Source of the DNA: Linderina pennispora
Lineage: Eukaryota > Kickxellomycota > Kickxellomycetes > Kickxellales > Kickxellaceae
Direction of reading: 5' to 3'
NCBI RefSeq assembly: GCF_002104995.1
Contig: NW_024468260.1
Coordinates: 620,001 to 684,000, forward strand
Length of the DNA stretch: 64,000 nucleotides
The notes beneath the pieces are model-generated. The model did no database searches. It saw nothing but the letters and a program-made list of their open reading frames with translations, and was not told where the DNA came from. Shown piece after piece: positions 1 through 10,069 of this stretch (its first letter is position 1; each line of letters opens with the position of its first letter). A program made the translations under genes and the position numbers.

Positions 1-161
1 GCAGCAACAAGTCATCGGCACCCAAGTCATCGGGAGCCAAGTCGTCTGGTGCCAAGGCAACAGACTCGGCTGCCGCCGATAACCAGGGAAATGGTGCGGC
101 GTCTACTGCCACTGTTGGTTCCGCGTCGCTGGTCCTCGCCATCCTAGCAGTGCTCATCTAG
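1..161 (+). CDS. C-terminal tail of a Ser/Ala-rich, probably GPI-anchored protein (5' end outside window)
   Basis: An open frame enters from the left edge (first full codon at base 3) and stops with TAG at 159-161. The roughly 52 visible residues begin with repeated Ser-Ser-(Gly)-Ala-Lys units (encoded around 10-50), continue through an Ala/Asn/Gly/Ser stretch, and end in a short hydrophobic run (SLVLAILAVLI) directly before the stop. A Ser/Ala-rich stalk followed by a C-terminal hydrophobic tail with no basic end is the usual signal for GPI attachment in fungal cell-wall or plasma-membrane proteins. The catalytic or binding part, if any, lies outside the window, so no function can be given. 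The gene converges on the aminopeptidase on the other strand, with about 216 bases between the two stops. Confidence 0.55.
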   Translation, partial: SNKSSAPKSSGAKSSGAKATDSAAADNQGNGAASTATVGSASLVLAILAVLI

Positions 162-377
162 AATAGATCTCATTTCTCCTCATAACTTTTGTCTCTTCTG
201 ACATATTGTGCTGCTGTCTTTCTACACTTCCCCTATGCAACTTTTAGCAAACCCCCTTCCCTCTATTCCGCCACCCTTTTACACCTATACCTTATCACCC
301 CAAGATGATACCCGCCCTAATGAATCTTATAAACTAGCATTTCTTCATCTAACAAACGAATGAAGTTGAATAATTAC

Positions 378-1451
378 TTATTTGGCATCTCCAACCTCAA
401 TGGCATAGGCCAGCGCAATCCTGACAAACTTGAGCAAGGTGGGGGAAGTTGACGGTGTCCAGGGTGTCACGCGTCGTGTGGATGTTGCTGTTGCCATCGA
501 GGTACTGGTTCTCGAACGGAATAGACGACCGCACACCACCCCTGTTCCAGCTAGCATGGTCACTGCAACCATATCCGCACTGGAAATTGATAGCCGGCAG
601 ATCGGTGTATGTCGTGACAATCTTGCGCACAAGGTCATTGGACGTGGGGTCAGTGTAATCAGTAACAATGCCGACAGCCGGGGGGTTAGCCGGGTAACCG
701 GTCATGTCAAACTGGATGTCAGCAACAACCTGCTTGCTCCGGTAAGCACTGACGACATCAGACGAACCGAGCAGACCACCCTCCTCACCAGCATACCAGT
801 GGAACTCGATGGTGCGGGCAGGCTTCAGACCGCTGGCCACCAGCACACGCAGGGCCTCAAGAATGGTGACAGTGCCCGAGCCATCGTCGTCGGCACCCGG
901 GGCTCTGCCCGTGGATGGGCTGCCCTGGTTGATGCTGTCCTGGTGAGCCGAGATCACAACAATCTCGCTAGGCCTTGGTGGTACCCGGGATGCGGGCGAT
1001 GATGCTTGACTGCGGGAAGCGGTGAGCGAAACGGCTGCACGTCAATGCCCGGCACAGTGCTCTTGATGGTGTTGAGCAGCCAGGTGCTGGAGGTCTTGCC
1101 GTTGTTGGAGTTGTAGTACCTGTTTGTGAACTGGGTGAAGTTGGTCAGCACAGACTTGGGCACAGCGTCAGAGATCTTGGGGATTGCAGCGTTGACCTGG
1201 GTCTGGTGAGTCAGCGTGGTAGGGAAGTCGAGAGCGGCAAAGCTGCTGGCACGCTGAAGGTCCTGGGTATCGGTGATGTCGATGAAGCCCTTGTGCTGGG
1301 CGATGAGCTCGAAGATCTGCTTCTCGTTCAGCCACTTCTTCTCGGTCTCGCTGGTCTGGATGAGACGCTTGGACGAGTAGATGTTGTCGGACGCGGCAAA
1401 CACGGAGCTGGCTGACAGGGCCAGCGCGAAGAGGACAGAGACAGCTCTCAT
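378..1451 (-). CDS. Secreted M28-family metallo-aminopeptidase (leucine aminopeptidase-like), frame broken by three 1-bp insertions
   Basis: Zinc-dependent exopeptidase of family M28, expected to remove N-terminal residues from peptides outside the cell. The start at 1451 gives a clear signal peptide (MRAVSVLFALALSASSVFA). Metal ligands and catalytic residues are visible in order: the His and Asp of ISAHQDSIN, the Asp of GADDDGSG, Glu-Glu in AGEEGGLLGS, the Asp of FDMTGY and the His of GCSDHASW. The frame changes three times: near 1010-1025 (before SSIIARIPGTTKA), near 965-970 (before EIVVISAHQDS), and in the G5 run (plus strand) near 436-441 (before LLKFVRIALAYAIEVGDAK). Each looks like one extra base; 1074 nt minus 3 is 357 codons (356 residues), normal for the family. 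I infer sequence errors rather than real decay. A TATA box lies about 100 bp upstream. Confidence 0.85.
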
Positions 1452-1546
1452 TAGCAGAGAATTATTAGAAAGGTAGGCTGAGGACAAGAAGGATGCTGCT
1501 TATTGCTTGTTGGTTTGTTTGTCTTTTGACAGCGGGTGACCTTCGG

Positions 1547-1556
1547 CTTTATATAC
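1547..1556 (-). promoter_or_regulatory. TATA box of the M28 aminopeptidase gene
   Basis: The minus strand reads GTATATAAAG, about 96-105 bases before the ATG at 1451. Position and sequence fit a core promoter element; there is no experimental support. Confidence 0.45.
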
Positions 1557-2449
1557 GCCTTTCGTCCATGGGTCGTGTCATCCCTGTGGTGTACAATGGC
1601 TAGGTATATGAAAATGTATGCGCATGGAGCAATTAGGGAGCGAGCAGTCCATTCGGAAGATCCCCATGTCCACCGCCTCACAGATTGTGCGGGTGCTAAC
1701 CGCAAACTAAAGCCATGATGCGATCCTGGCAACGTATCACGCGGTACAAGGGAGCCTTGAAAAAGAGCCGACCTTGCCGTGGAAAAATTATGCTTGTTTT
1801 TTTCTATGCTAACAGGTTCATGTAGTCGCACTGCATGCAATGCAAAGAATATTCTAGCGCCAGAATCCAGTCCGCAGCTAGGCCTGATAGTGTTGAAAAA
1901 TCGGAGTTGATTTAGGGACCTGTGGGAAACGTCGTGCCCATGTTTCTCACATGGGCAAGCTTACACAGACACAAAGGGATTAGCATACCATAAATAAAAG
2001 TAGGGACCACTATGTCATTCCAGCCCATTATCACGCGGACGATGGGTTCAGCACTCTGCAAGCGTTCGTTGTGCTGGCATTCGTCGAGGACAAACACCGA
2101 GGTGAGGCTTGTGTGAATTATCGAGAAATACTGCATCGCACCCCCTGGTCCTGGTTTGAAGGTGGGCTTCCTCCCAGAGATAACAAGTATTGTTCAGGAG
2201 ATATTCGGCGAATTGCTGATCAATGTACGATATATAACTAGGTGCTGCCAAGGACGACTAGTTCAGACTGAAGCCAGGATAATTACCAGTATTGCTGATC
2301 AAATATCGGCGATGGCGTGATTAGCAGATGGTGACATCATTCACTGCATTTGTTTACAATGCCATCCTATAATCGGCATTTGGCAGCTGAAACGGACGAT
2401 CGCCTCAAGCCGCTGGTGTATTCAATGTTGACCTTGGTCTCCTCTGTAT

Positions 2450-3900
2450 CGCCTTCGTGCCTTTATCGAGTACAACTACACCCTCAAATCTCTCTTCAAA
2501 GCTGAAGCGACTGTTTGCCACACCCGCCAGGTTGAAGCTTTCATCTGTAGTTTGTCCAGATGCATATTCACCAAGTCCTGCACCAGGGTTTCCTAATACT
2601 ACATTGAATGTGTCAGTCTTGGTTCAGCTGGTTATAACACCAAAAGGGTGACCGCTGCAGACACACGTCTTCTCAGGCTGGTGGGTGTCTGCCACCACTG
2701 GCGCAGAGTTGTCGCGCAACAGGCATACAGGTATTTTTCAGTCGATGCTACAGCGAGCACTCCTGCCAATGCAAATATTAATACTATAAATAGTGCACGA
2801 GTCTTTTTGCCCATGGGTTTGCACAGTATACAACGTGCGTGAATATTCACCTTTCTTCAACACACATCGGAAGCCAGGAATTCGTTGACAGAGTACAGTC
2901 CTCACCTCCTGGTTGAATTTGTGTACAAGAATGAGGTCAATTATCTACAAAGTCGATGATCCTAAACCCCAAACAACCAAGGCAGTTGCTGCCTTAGGGA
3001 CTGAGCATCGAATTGTCGACATTTCTTTCGTCAGCCAGGCCATCGATATTATTTCCACGGCTACCCCAAACGTATCCTATGGCAAATTGGTGGCATCCAG
3101 TGCTATTGTGTTCGCCAGACGAATAATTGACTGCCATTTCACCTCTAGGATACTTGAGGACAAAGAAAAACGTGTTTTCTAGCATCTGAAGAACACAGCT
3201 CTTGACTATTATCCTTTACCACAGCCCACCCTTAAATTCACGTCGCTTCGCGTGCAGAACAAGGAAGACCAATATTCCACCTGTCTTGTTCTTTACAGCG
3301 TGCCAGCCTTAGCGGAGCTGGCGATTAACAGTATTCACACGGACAGCCTACGACGTATATTCTACATCCTGTGAGCAACAGATTGTATATCCGCACTTGT
3401 GATCATTTCGATTTAGCTAAAAGAGCATACATGCTCAAATCCGATCCTCTTTGCATCCCACATCGTTTCCTGGACTTTGCAGGCTGTACATTGATGGCCA
3501 CTTTCTATTTAGCGATCAGACATTGCTCCTTCGACAATGCAAGGCAGTTGGAGGTCACTTTATACTAACATATAGCTAGTACTACAGTCGCTGCACAGAC
3601 TAGTTGACAACACACCCTTTTCTCCATCGAATTATCAACAACTTCGCAACCTTATCCTCGAGCTACACGTTTGTTGACGGTTGGTGTTCATGGAAGCAAG
3701 CTCATAGAAAGCAGGTTGGCAACATCAATTGGTCAAGTAACTTGGTTGTGGTCCTCCCGACTAACCACCATTAGATGTATTCTGGAGCTTTCTCAGTCTC
3801 GATGTGCTGCCCTTCGATCCTGCAGATGCCCAGCTCCAGATGTGCGGTGTTGCCTCTGCAGACCTCAGACTTGGCGACATATGAATCATGTGTAGATTCT
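2450..3900 (+). pseudogene. Decayed F-box-like/LRR relic
   Basis: No long frame survives, but several adjoining plus-strand pieces read like fragments of the F-box-type proteins common in fungi. At about 2660-2745 there is RLLRLVGVCHHWRRVVAQQ followed by AYRYFSV, the typical C-terminal half of an F-box ('vCr.Wr.v...ly..v'). At 3185-3375 a frame reads through LKFTSLRVQNKEDQYSTC and PALAELAINSIHTDSLRRIF, in the manner of the leucine-rich part. Stops and frame changes separate the pieces. The same stretch has no convincing gene on the minus strand. An intact relative may be the F-box-like gene at 12451-14196. The rest of 1.6-2.4 kb and 3.9-4.3 kb shows nothing I can support. Confidence 0.35.
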
Positions 3901-4364
3901 ACTCATGCATGAAGCACCTCGCATGCCCTTATCCTCAAGGTGTACCCGATGCCAGGAGATCGGAGTACTGAGATGACTCGTGTATTACTTAGCACTGCAG
4001 CAAACAACTGCTTGCTGGTATCGATAGAGATCCGTCTTAACCGCTCTTGATAGCTTCAAAAGGATGATCGCATTAATTCCAGCCCTCACGCTGTCACTGG
4101 TAGTTGTGACTACTAAATGTACCCAGTAGGGTGATAGGCATATGGTACAACGTAGAATAGTCAAGGGGCTACACCAGGCGATACACAAGGGCCATCCTGC
4201 AAGCCAAAGAACTGAAAGTCGAGGACATTCTTCGGCAAGTACAGTACGGCCAACTTCTAGCAATAGATAATGCAGTATTTCATAAGGCCATGCGCCTGTG
4301 TGCTAGCTGAGACAGAAAAATGTATGTATGTTGGAAACAAGGAAAGAGAAAGCCCAAGGGAAAA

Positions 4365-5876
4365 TTAGAGCGTGGCGATGGTCTGGTCAGGACGGTAGTT
4401 GGCGTCCGAGGAGACCTGCGAGCCGATCTTGTAGTCCTTCAGGCGCTTCTCAACCTCCGGGCGGAAATGGCGCATCAGACCCTGCACCGGCCAGGCAGCA
4501 GCATCAGCCAGAGCGCAGATGGTGTGGCCCTCCATCTCCTTTGTGATCTCGAGGATCTGGTCGATCTCGGCGCTGGTCGCCTGGCCGCTGACGAACCGCG
4601 ACATCATCAGGTCGAGCCACCTCGAGCCCTCGCGGCACGGCGTGCACTGGCCACACGACTCGTGGCGGTAGAACGACGACAGGCGCGCAATGGCCTGCAC
4701 GACATCGGTGCTCTTGTCCATGACGATGACTGCAGCAGTGCCAAGACCAGACTGCATGTCGCGCAGGCTGTCAAAGTCCATCACCGCAGTGTCGCACAGG
4801 TGCTTGGGCAGCAGAGGCACCGACGAGCCGCCGGGGATGATGGCCAGGAGGTTGTCCCAGCCGCCGCGCACACCGCCGCAGTGGCGCTCGATCAGCTCGC
4901 GCAGGGGAATCGACATCTCCTCCTCGACCGTGCAGGGCTTGTTGACGTGGCCCGAGATCGCAAACAGCTTGGTGCCAGAGTTGCGCGGGGCACCGAATCC
5001 GGCAAACCACGAGCCACCGCGGCGCAGGATGGTGGGCGCAGCAGCAACCGTCTCGACGTTAGTCACCGTGGTCGGGCAGCCAAACAGACCGGTGTCGGCC
5101 GGGAATGGCGGCTTCAAGCGGGGCTTGCCCTGCTTGCCCTCCAGCGACTCGATCAGGGCCGTCTCCTCGCCGCAAATATACGCTCCAGCACCACGGTGGA
5201 CATAGACGTCAAAGTCGTAGCCCGAGCCGCACGCGTTCTTGCCAATGAGACCCGCCTTGTACGCCTCGTCGATGGCCTGCTGCAGGTTGGATGCCTCGTT
5301 GTAGAACTCTCCACGGAATGTAGATGTAGGCAGCGTTGGCAAACATGGCGCGGCCGGCAATGAGGCAGCCCTCGATCAGCTTGTGCGGGTCATGGCGCAT
5401 AATCTCGCGGTCCTTGCACGTCCCAGGCTCGCCCTCATCGGCGTTGATAACCAGGTAGCGCGGGCGGCCCGGCGACGACTTGCCCATAAAGCTCCACTTC
5501 AGACCGGAGGGGAAGCCGGCACCACCACGGCCGCGCATGCCGCTGGCCTTCATCTCGTTGATGATCCAGTCCTCGCCCTTCAGCACAATCTCCTTGGTTT
5601 TGTACCAGTCGCCGCGCTTCAGCGCGCCCTTCAGTCCAAAGTCGTGCTGACCATAGAGGTTGGTGAAAATGCGGTCCTGGTCCCTTCAGGCCGCCGTACT
5701 GCCGTGTGCTGCCACCCTCTGTCGAGTACGAACGAGCGGCGACTCCCGGACGCGCAAGCTGCTTCGCGACTACAGACAACGACTAGCGTTAGCAATTGCG
5801 ATTCTGGGCGAGATTCAGTGCCCCGACCCGCTGTCGGAATCCGAGACTTACCCTTTGCAAGCGTAGGACGCATCAT
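4365..5876 (-). CDS. NDUFV1: NADH dehydrogenase (ubiquinone) flavoprotein 1, 51-kDa complex I subunit
   Basis: Mitochondrial complex I subunit that binds NADH, FMN and the N3 [4Fe-4S] cluster. Exon 1 is 5852-5876 (MMRPTLAK plus one base), followed by an 82-nt intron 5770-5851 with donor GTAAGT, branch GCTAAC and acceptor TAG. Exon 2 starts with a basic, Ser-rich presequence ([20 protein letters not shown]). Visible motifs are the FMN-loop [14 protein letters not shown], the NADH region [19 protein letters not shown], and the cluster ligands in [12 protein letters not shown] plus the downstream Cys of [10 protein letters not shown]. Two single-base insertions break the frame: the GGG at 5682-5684 (between YGGLK and DQDRIF) and the AA at 5317-5318 (between AAYIYI and RGEFYNEAS). 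Removing both makes the exon total exactly 476 codons (475 residues), the normal length. The gene should be essential for complex I, so the breaks are probably sequencing errors. Confidence 0.95.
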
Positions 5877-6481
5877 TTTGTGTTTGTGAATTCGAAAAAA
5901 GCGAGGGGCGATAATGTAAAAAAGCAAGCAAGCAGTCTCAATTAAGAGCCGAATTCAGGCGAGCAAGCGCTCTGGCAGTGGTTATCTCCAAATACCGAGA
6001 TTGTGATTATCTTTAATCTGTGTTTTCTTTAAGCCCTGCGGAAAAAGGCTGGAGTATTCGCCTTAGGGAGCCTTCTTCAAACAACTCGCCGCGTAAAGGG
6101 CATTTGCCATGCCTGACTCTCCTTTGCCATGCTACTGCAGCAGGTAGCTCGTTTGCTAGTTAGGAAGCAGCTGCGTCACTGAGCTGACGACACCGCCTTT
6201 GGATGCAGTACATGTAATTCCCACGTCCAGAAACAAGGAAATGCGGTGGTTTGTGCGTAGTAGTTGATAGTAATGTGTGGGTGGTTTTTGCCGCCCAAAC
6301 AAAGTTATGTGCATGGTAGGCAGGTAACAAACAACTGTGCGATTACGGACGATAGTGTCTGAGTGAAAAGTCTCAAGAAGGGCCCTTGAGAACAGTGGCT
6401 GTGGATAGCTCCCTGTCCGTTCCTTGCTTTCACATCCAACGATACCACCCAACATACATCATTAATACTTTCTCTGCAACT
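5877..6481. other. Shared divergent promoter region
   Basis: About 600 bases separate the divergent starts of NDUFV1 (minus) and the secreted His/Asp-rich protein (plus). I see no ORF of substance and no strong repeat. Confidence 0.4.
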
Positions 6482-7075
6482 ATGCACTCGACGTCTTCAG
6501 TTGCATTTGCACTATTCTTCGTCTGCGCATGCACTCCGTCCCATGCTACAACTACCGAAAGACCGGGGGCTTCAGGAAACGGCATTGTCAGACGCCAGAT
6601 GATGGGAGGAGCATTTGGCGGCAGAAACAACCCGTTCCAGGCGTACTGGTACCAAGGAATTGTACCTGGTCAGGGCCTGCCCCAGATAGGCATGAGTGCA
6701 TACGGCTATGGGCTTCCAGGGTTCGGACTGGAAGACTACCTTGCTCCGGGTGCAGCCATCCTAGCCGGCGCTGGTGAGGGTGAGATTGACAACAAGGACC
6801 TGGACCGTCTAGACAATCAGGTCCATGGACTCGATGCTATCAAGGGCGAGGGGTACGGCAACGCTGTACACGGTGACCCCGACTACCCAGGGCACTTCAA
6901 GGACGAAGACCGCTACGATGACAGGCATGATGATGACGACGATGGTGGTCATCACCACCATTACCACCATTACCGCTACAACACTGCTTCACTGCAGACG
7001 CGTGGAAGTAGCCGGTCCATAGTAACCGGCGTGCTATGCACTGTTGGGCTGGCTGTTCCTGGCCTGATACACTGA
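6482..7075 (+). CDS. Small secreted, possibly GPI-anchored protein with an Asp-rich and His-rich cluster
   Basis: The ATG at 6482 gives a 197-residue protein starting with a signal peptide (MHSTSSVAFALFFVCACTPSHA, cleavage probably after SHA). A Gly/Tyr/Pro-rich middle follows, then an acidic segment (DEDRYDDRHDDDDDGG, around residues 140-156) running straight into HHHHYHHYRY (around 157-166). The last ~18 residues are mildly hydrophobic (IVTGVLCTVGLAVPGLIH), which could be a GPI signal. The first in-frame ATG upstream of the signal sequence is absent, so this start is well supported. I do not recognise a family. The Asp/His block suggests binding of divalent metal at the cell surface, but that is inference from composition only. 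Expression and the GPI site are untested. Confidence 0.65.
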   Translation: MHSTSSVAFALFFVCACTPSHATTTERPGASGNGIVRRQMMGGAFGGRNNPFQAYWYQGIVPGQGLPQIGMSAYGYGLPGFGLEDYLAPGAAILAGAGEGEIDNKDLDRLDNQVHGLDAIKGEGYGNAVHGDPDYPGHFKDEDRYDDRHDDDDDGGHHHHYHHYRYNTASLQTRGSSRSIVTGVLCTVGLAVPGLIH

Positions 7076-7387
7076 TGTTGGCTGCATCGCGTACAGATCA
7101 CAGAACGCATATGCATGCTGATGCAGCATGACTTTATCCACCTCCAAACCGAGCGGTCCTGGACTGCTTTTTAATCTTTCTGGCCCACAGCTGATTTTGT
7201 GAGTCACAGTCGCTCGGGCCGCATTTATATCTTGCTCACAATATAATTTACCGTTAATTCCACGACTCTTTGCATGTTGCACACATACAGAGGTCCGGTA
7301 GAGATAAAGGTGTACTGTCACGAAACCACGATTAAAGTGAGAAAAGTTACAAGAGGTGCTGAGCGGGGTGCCCGATCAGCCTGCAAT

Positions 7388-7726
7388 TTAAGCAGTCTTC
7401 GGGGCCTCGATTTCCTTCTTCTCCTTGCTCTCGCTGAGGGCAACGCGGGCGATCTGGTATGCAGCAGTGCAGCCAACAAAGAAGTTGACGGTAGCCAGGC
7501 TGATGTTCCTGGGCTTAATGATAAGCGACCAGCGGGTCCAGATCATGCCGGTGGCAGCAAGCGACAGCTGCTGCTTGACCGAAATCTGCTCGACAGGGCG
7601 GCTAATGTCACTGAGGCCAGCAATGACCAGACCCCATTTCATCATGGGTGCCCAGAAATGAATGGTCTTGGGACCCACAGGCGAATTCCAGAATCTGCTA
7701 AAACCCGAAGCACCGGCTGCCGACAT
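7388..7726 (-). CDS. MPC2: Mitochondrial pyruvate carrier subunit 2
   Basis: A 112-residue inner-membrane protein that pairs with MPC1 to import pyruvate into the mitochondrial matrix. The start at 7726 (MSAAGASGFSRFWNSPVGPK) gives the usual short amphipathic N-terminus. The family core is clear: GPKTIHFWAPMMKWGLVIAG, then the second segment with LAATGMIWTRWSLIIKPRN, then NFFVGCTAAYQIAR. These cover the three short membrane helices of the family. Length (105-130 residues in MPC2 proteins) and hydrophobic layout fit. No intron or frameshift is present. The gene converges on the secreted protein at 6482-7075. Confidence 0.93.
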   Translation of the reverse strand: MSAAGASGFSRFWNSPVGPKTIHFWAPMMKWGLVIAGLSDISRPVEQISVKQQLSLAATGMIWTRWSLIIKPRNISLATVNFFVGCTAAYQIARVALSESKEKKEIEAPKTA

Positions 7727-10069
7727 TTTGTGTGATGTAAATGTTGAGGGAAATTGGAAGAGGAGAAAAAGTTTGGACGCGTGCCAGCAAGTGCAAAACA
7801 CCTGCTTAATCTTCAAGCAGTCCCAAAAAAAATTGCCGCGCTCTTAAAATCCGCGATTTCGCTCGAGTCCGCTAATTTATCCTGAAGGCGAACTCCGCCT
7901 CGGTCTCCGAGATTGGATGGGCCATGAGGCGTGCAGACAACGCTGGTGGTAACTAGGATGACTGGACACTAGCAATGTGCAGCGGGCTTGCCCCAGAGAC
8001 CGTAACTGAACACACTGTCTGAGGAGCGTACTCGTGCACCGGATCTAATTGATATCACTTAATGAAGGGCTTGGGACCAGAGGCAAAAGATCTCCCAGGC
8101 ATGATTCAGTCCTTAGCGACCTGGTTATGGCCGTTCAAGCACCAAGCCTGCGTCTCTAAATGGATGCACATCATATAAATTGGACGAGGGAAGCACAGCT
8201 TGCTCTTTCGAGCGCAGCCAGAACGTGCTCTGTTTTGTGAAAACAATGTGAAGCTGCACTGGAGATCACTGCATAGTGCCGTTGACTTTTGTTTCATTAC
8301 AGAAAGCGCCATCGTGCACGAATGGTCACCAGCACGTACCAGCAGCTCTGTGCTTCTTTACAGGAGTTGCAGGAATGCCTTCATGAAAACCGGTTGAGTG
8401 GCAGTGAGGAGCATCCTCCTGAATCCCAGCTGCATTCATCGCGCCATCCACCCAACATATTACAATATCTGATATCGATCTTGAGAGATGTGCACCCTTG
8501 CACCGCTGTCACCTCTTGACACCTGACAACCACTAAACCAATCTCTATTATTTTCCGTTTCAGTAATTGTGTAATAAATGCGCAGCTTGCGACATTGGAT
8601 GTGAGCAATGAGGGTCCGCGCGTTTGTTTTCAACTCGTACCAAGCAATAGTTTATGTAAAATACATGATGCTCGAGTTAAAATGACCCGGTTTATTGGGG
8701 AGAGGTGGCCAGCAGCAATAGAGTGCTCGGAGAGCAAAACACGCATGTACACTATACGCTGTTGCTGGACTGCTGACCAATGCATGTTGGGCGGCGATGT
8801 CCTATGCCAAATACATACAGTTTGGTAAACATTCCCATCAGAATATTCTGGTCTAGAAAGGCTTCATGGCTACAACCGCAGCGTGCTCTTCTCAGAGCGA
8901 AACCGTCAGATACACTCCCGTGTGCGCGTGGCTGAGATTTCGTGTTCTGTGAACTGTTAGCAAATTTTGTGCCCATACCAAGGCTGTATGCACGGACACC
9001 GCCTCCTTTGAACCTCGTGATTCAGCCAGGCATGGATACGCTGTTTGGCAAGTGCGTAGGGCCATGCTATTCATTCAATAGCCCTTAGCTTTACGCAACT
9101 GACTTTTTATGCCCTGTCTTGCGGGGGTGTGGGCCGAATAATGGCTCGCAATACAGCTCGGTCAATTCCCATGTGTTGCAATGTTTTCAGGGAAATGATG
9201 CCATCGGACTAGCCAGCCAGTCAGTTGTGCAGGCCTGGGTTTCCACATCGTGCTTGATCGACGTATTCTGCAGTCCTTCAGCCTTTCAAAATGGAAGTGA
9301 TGGTGCAATTTCAGCGATAATCAGCAGGAGAAATGGGGAGAGAAGGATCTGCTTGAAGCGTATGGTTTGATATTGATCAGGCAGGGCTGTGGATCAAAAG
9401 CAAGTGTCGGGTAGTCGCAGGAACCGCCAATTGCTTTCGCAGCTGTCTCCGATTGCGCCATCCACTTGACTTAACCCCTAGGAGTACAGATCCCCTGGGT
9501 GGGTTGGCAATAGAATCCACTGTGCGGTTTTAGCAGCGCTTGATGGGTGATATGGATGCCGATCGACTATACTGCTGGATGATGGACCACGCCAATTCAT
9601 TCAGCGGACTGCACCGCTATAGGGAAAGACCAGCCGGCGTCCTTTTTCAAGCGTCCACCGCCTTGGTCTCATCTTTTTGGCACTGGGACCCCAGGGCTGA
9701 GCGTTCTGCATGCCGGTAAATCGACAATGGGCATGATTGTTTGCACCGCATCCGACCTGAAGCGGTGCTGTGAAACAGGGGATGGTTCAGTAGCTGAGGG
9801 ACGACCGAATTAGTAGCTGCATGGCAGTATGCATACATTTTCGCCGTGCGCTTATAAATAGTTAGTGGTGGATGGTCCGGATGGAGTACACTGCAATTTA
9901 CTCCTGCTAAACCTCTTGAAGGATCCTATTCATATGAGTCTGGTCTTCCGTTTCAACACACTATTAATTGCCACCCCTTGCCCAGTTCCATTTCACTTGT
10001 ACACTCTTATCCGCTGCCATCTTTATTTCTTATCTACATCTTCGGTGGTCCTGATTCTCTACTTTCAAT
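7727..10069. other. 2.3 kb gene-poor interval
   Basis: Only short overlapping ORFs on both strands, none with recognisable motifs or codon bias. The right end carries the SulP promoter (TATA at 9851-9860). An open frame at 8289-8519 (76 codons) is the most protein-like piece but has no recognisable family. I see no repeats, tRNA or transposon ends here. Confidence 0.4.
9851..9860 (+). promoter_or_regulatory. TATA box of the sulfate permease gene
   Basis: CTTATAAATA lies about 210 bases before the ATG at 10070; the pyrimidine-rich stretch between them is typical of a fungal 5' leader. Confidence 0.4.

Noticed and set aside
4320..5363. 347-codon plus-strand frame opposite NDUFV1
   Set aside because: Antisense shadow of a GC-rich conserved gene; Arg/Ala/Leu-rich with no motif.
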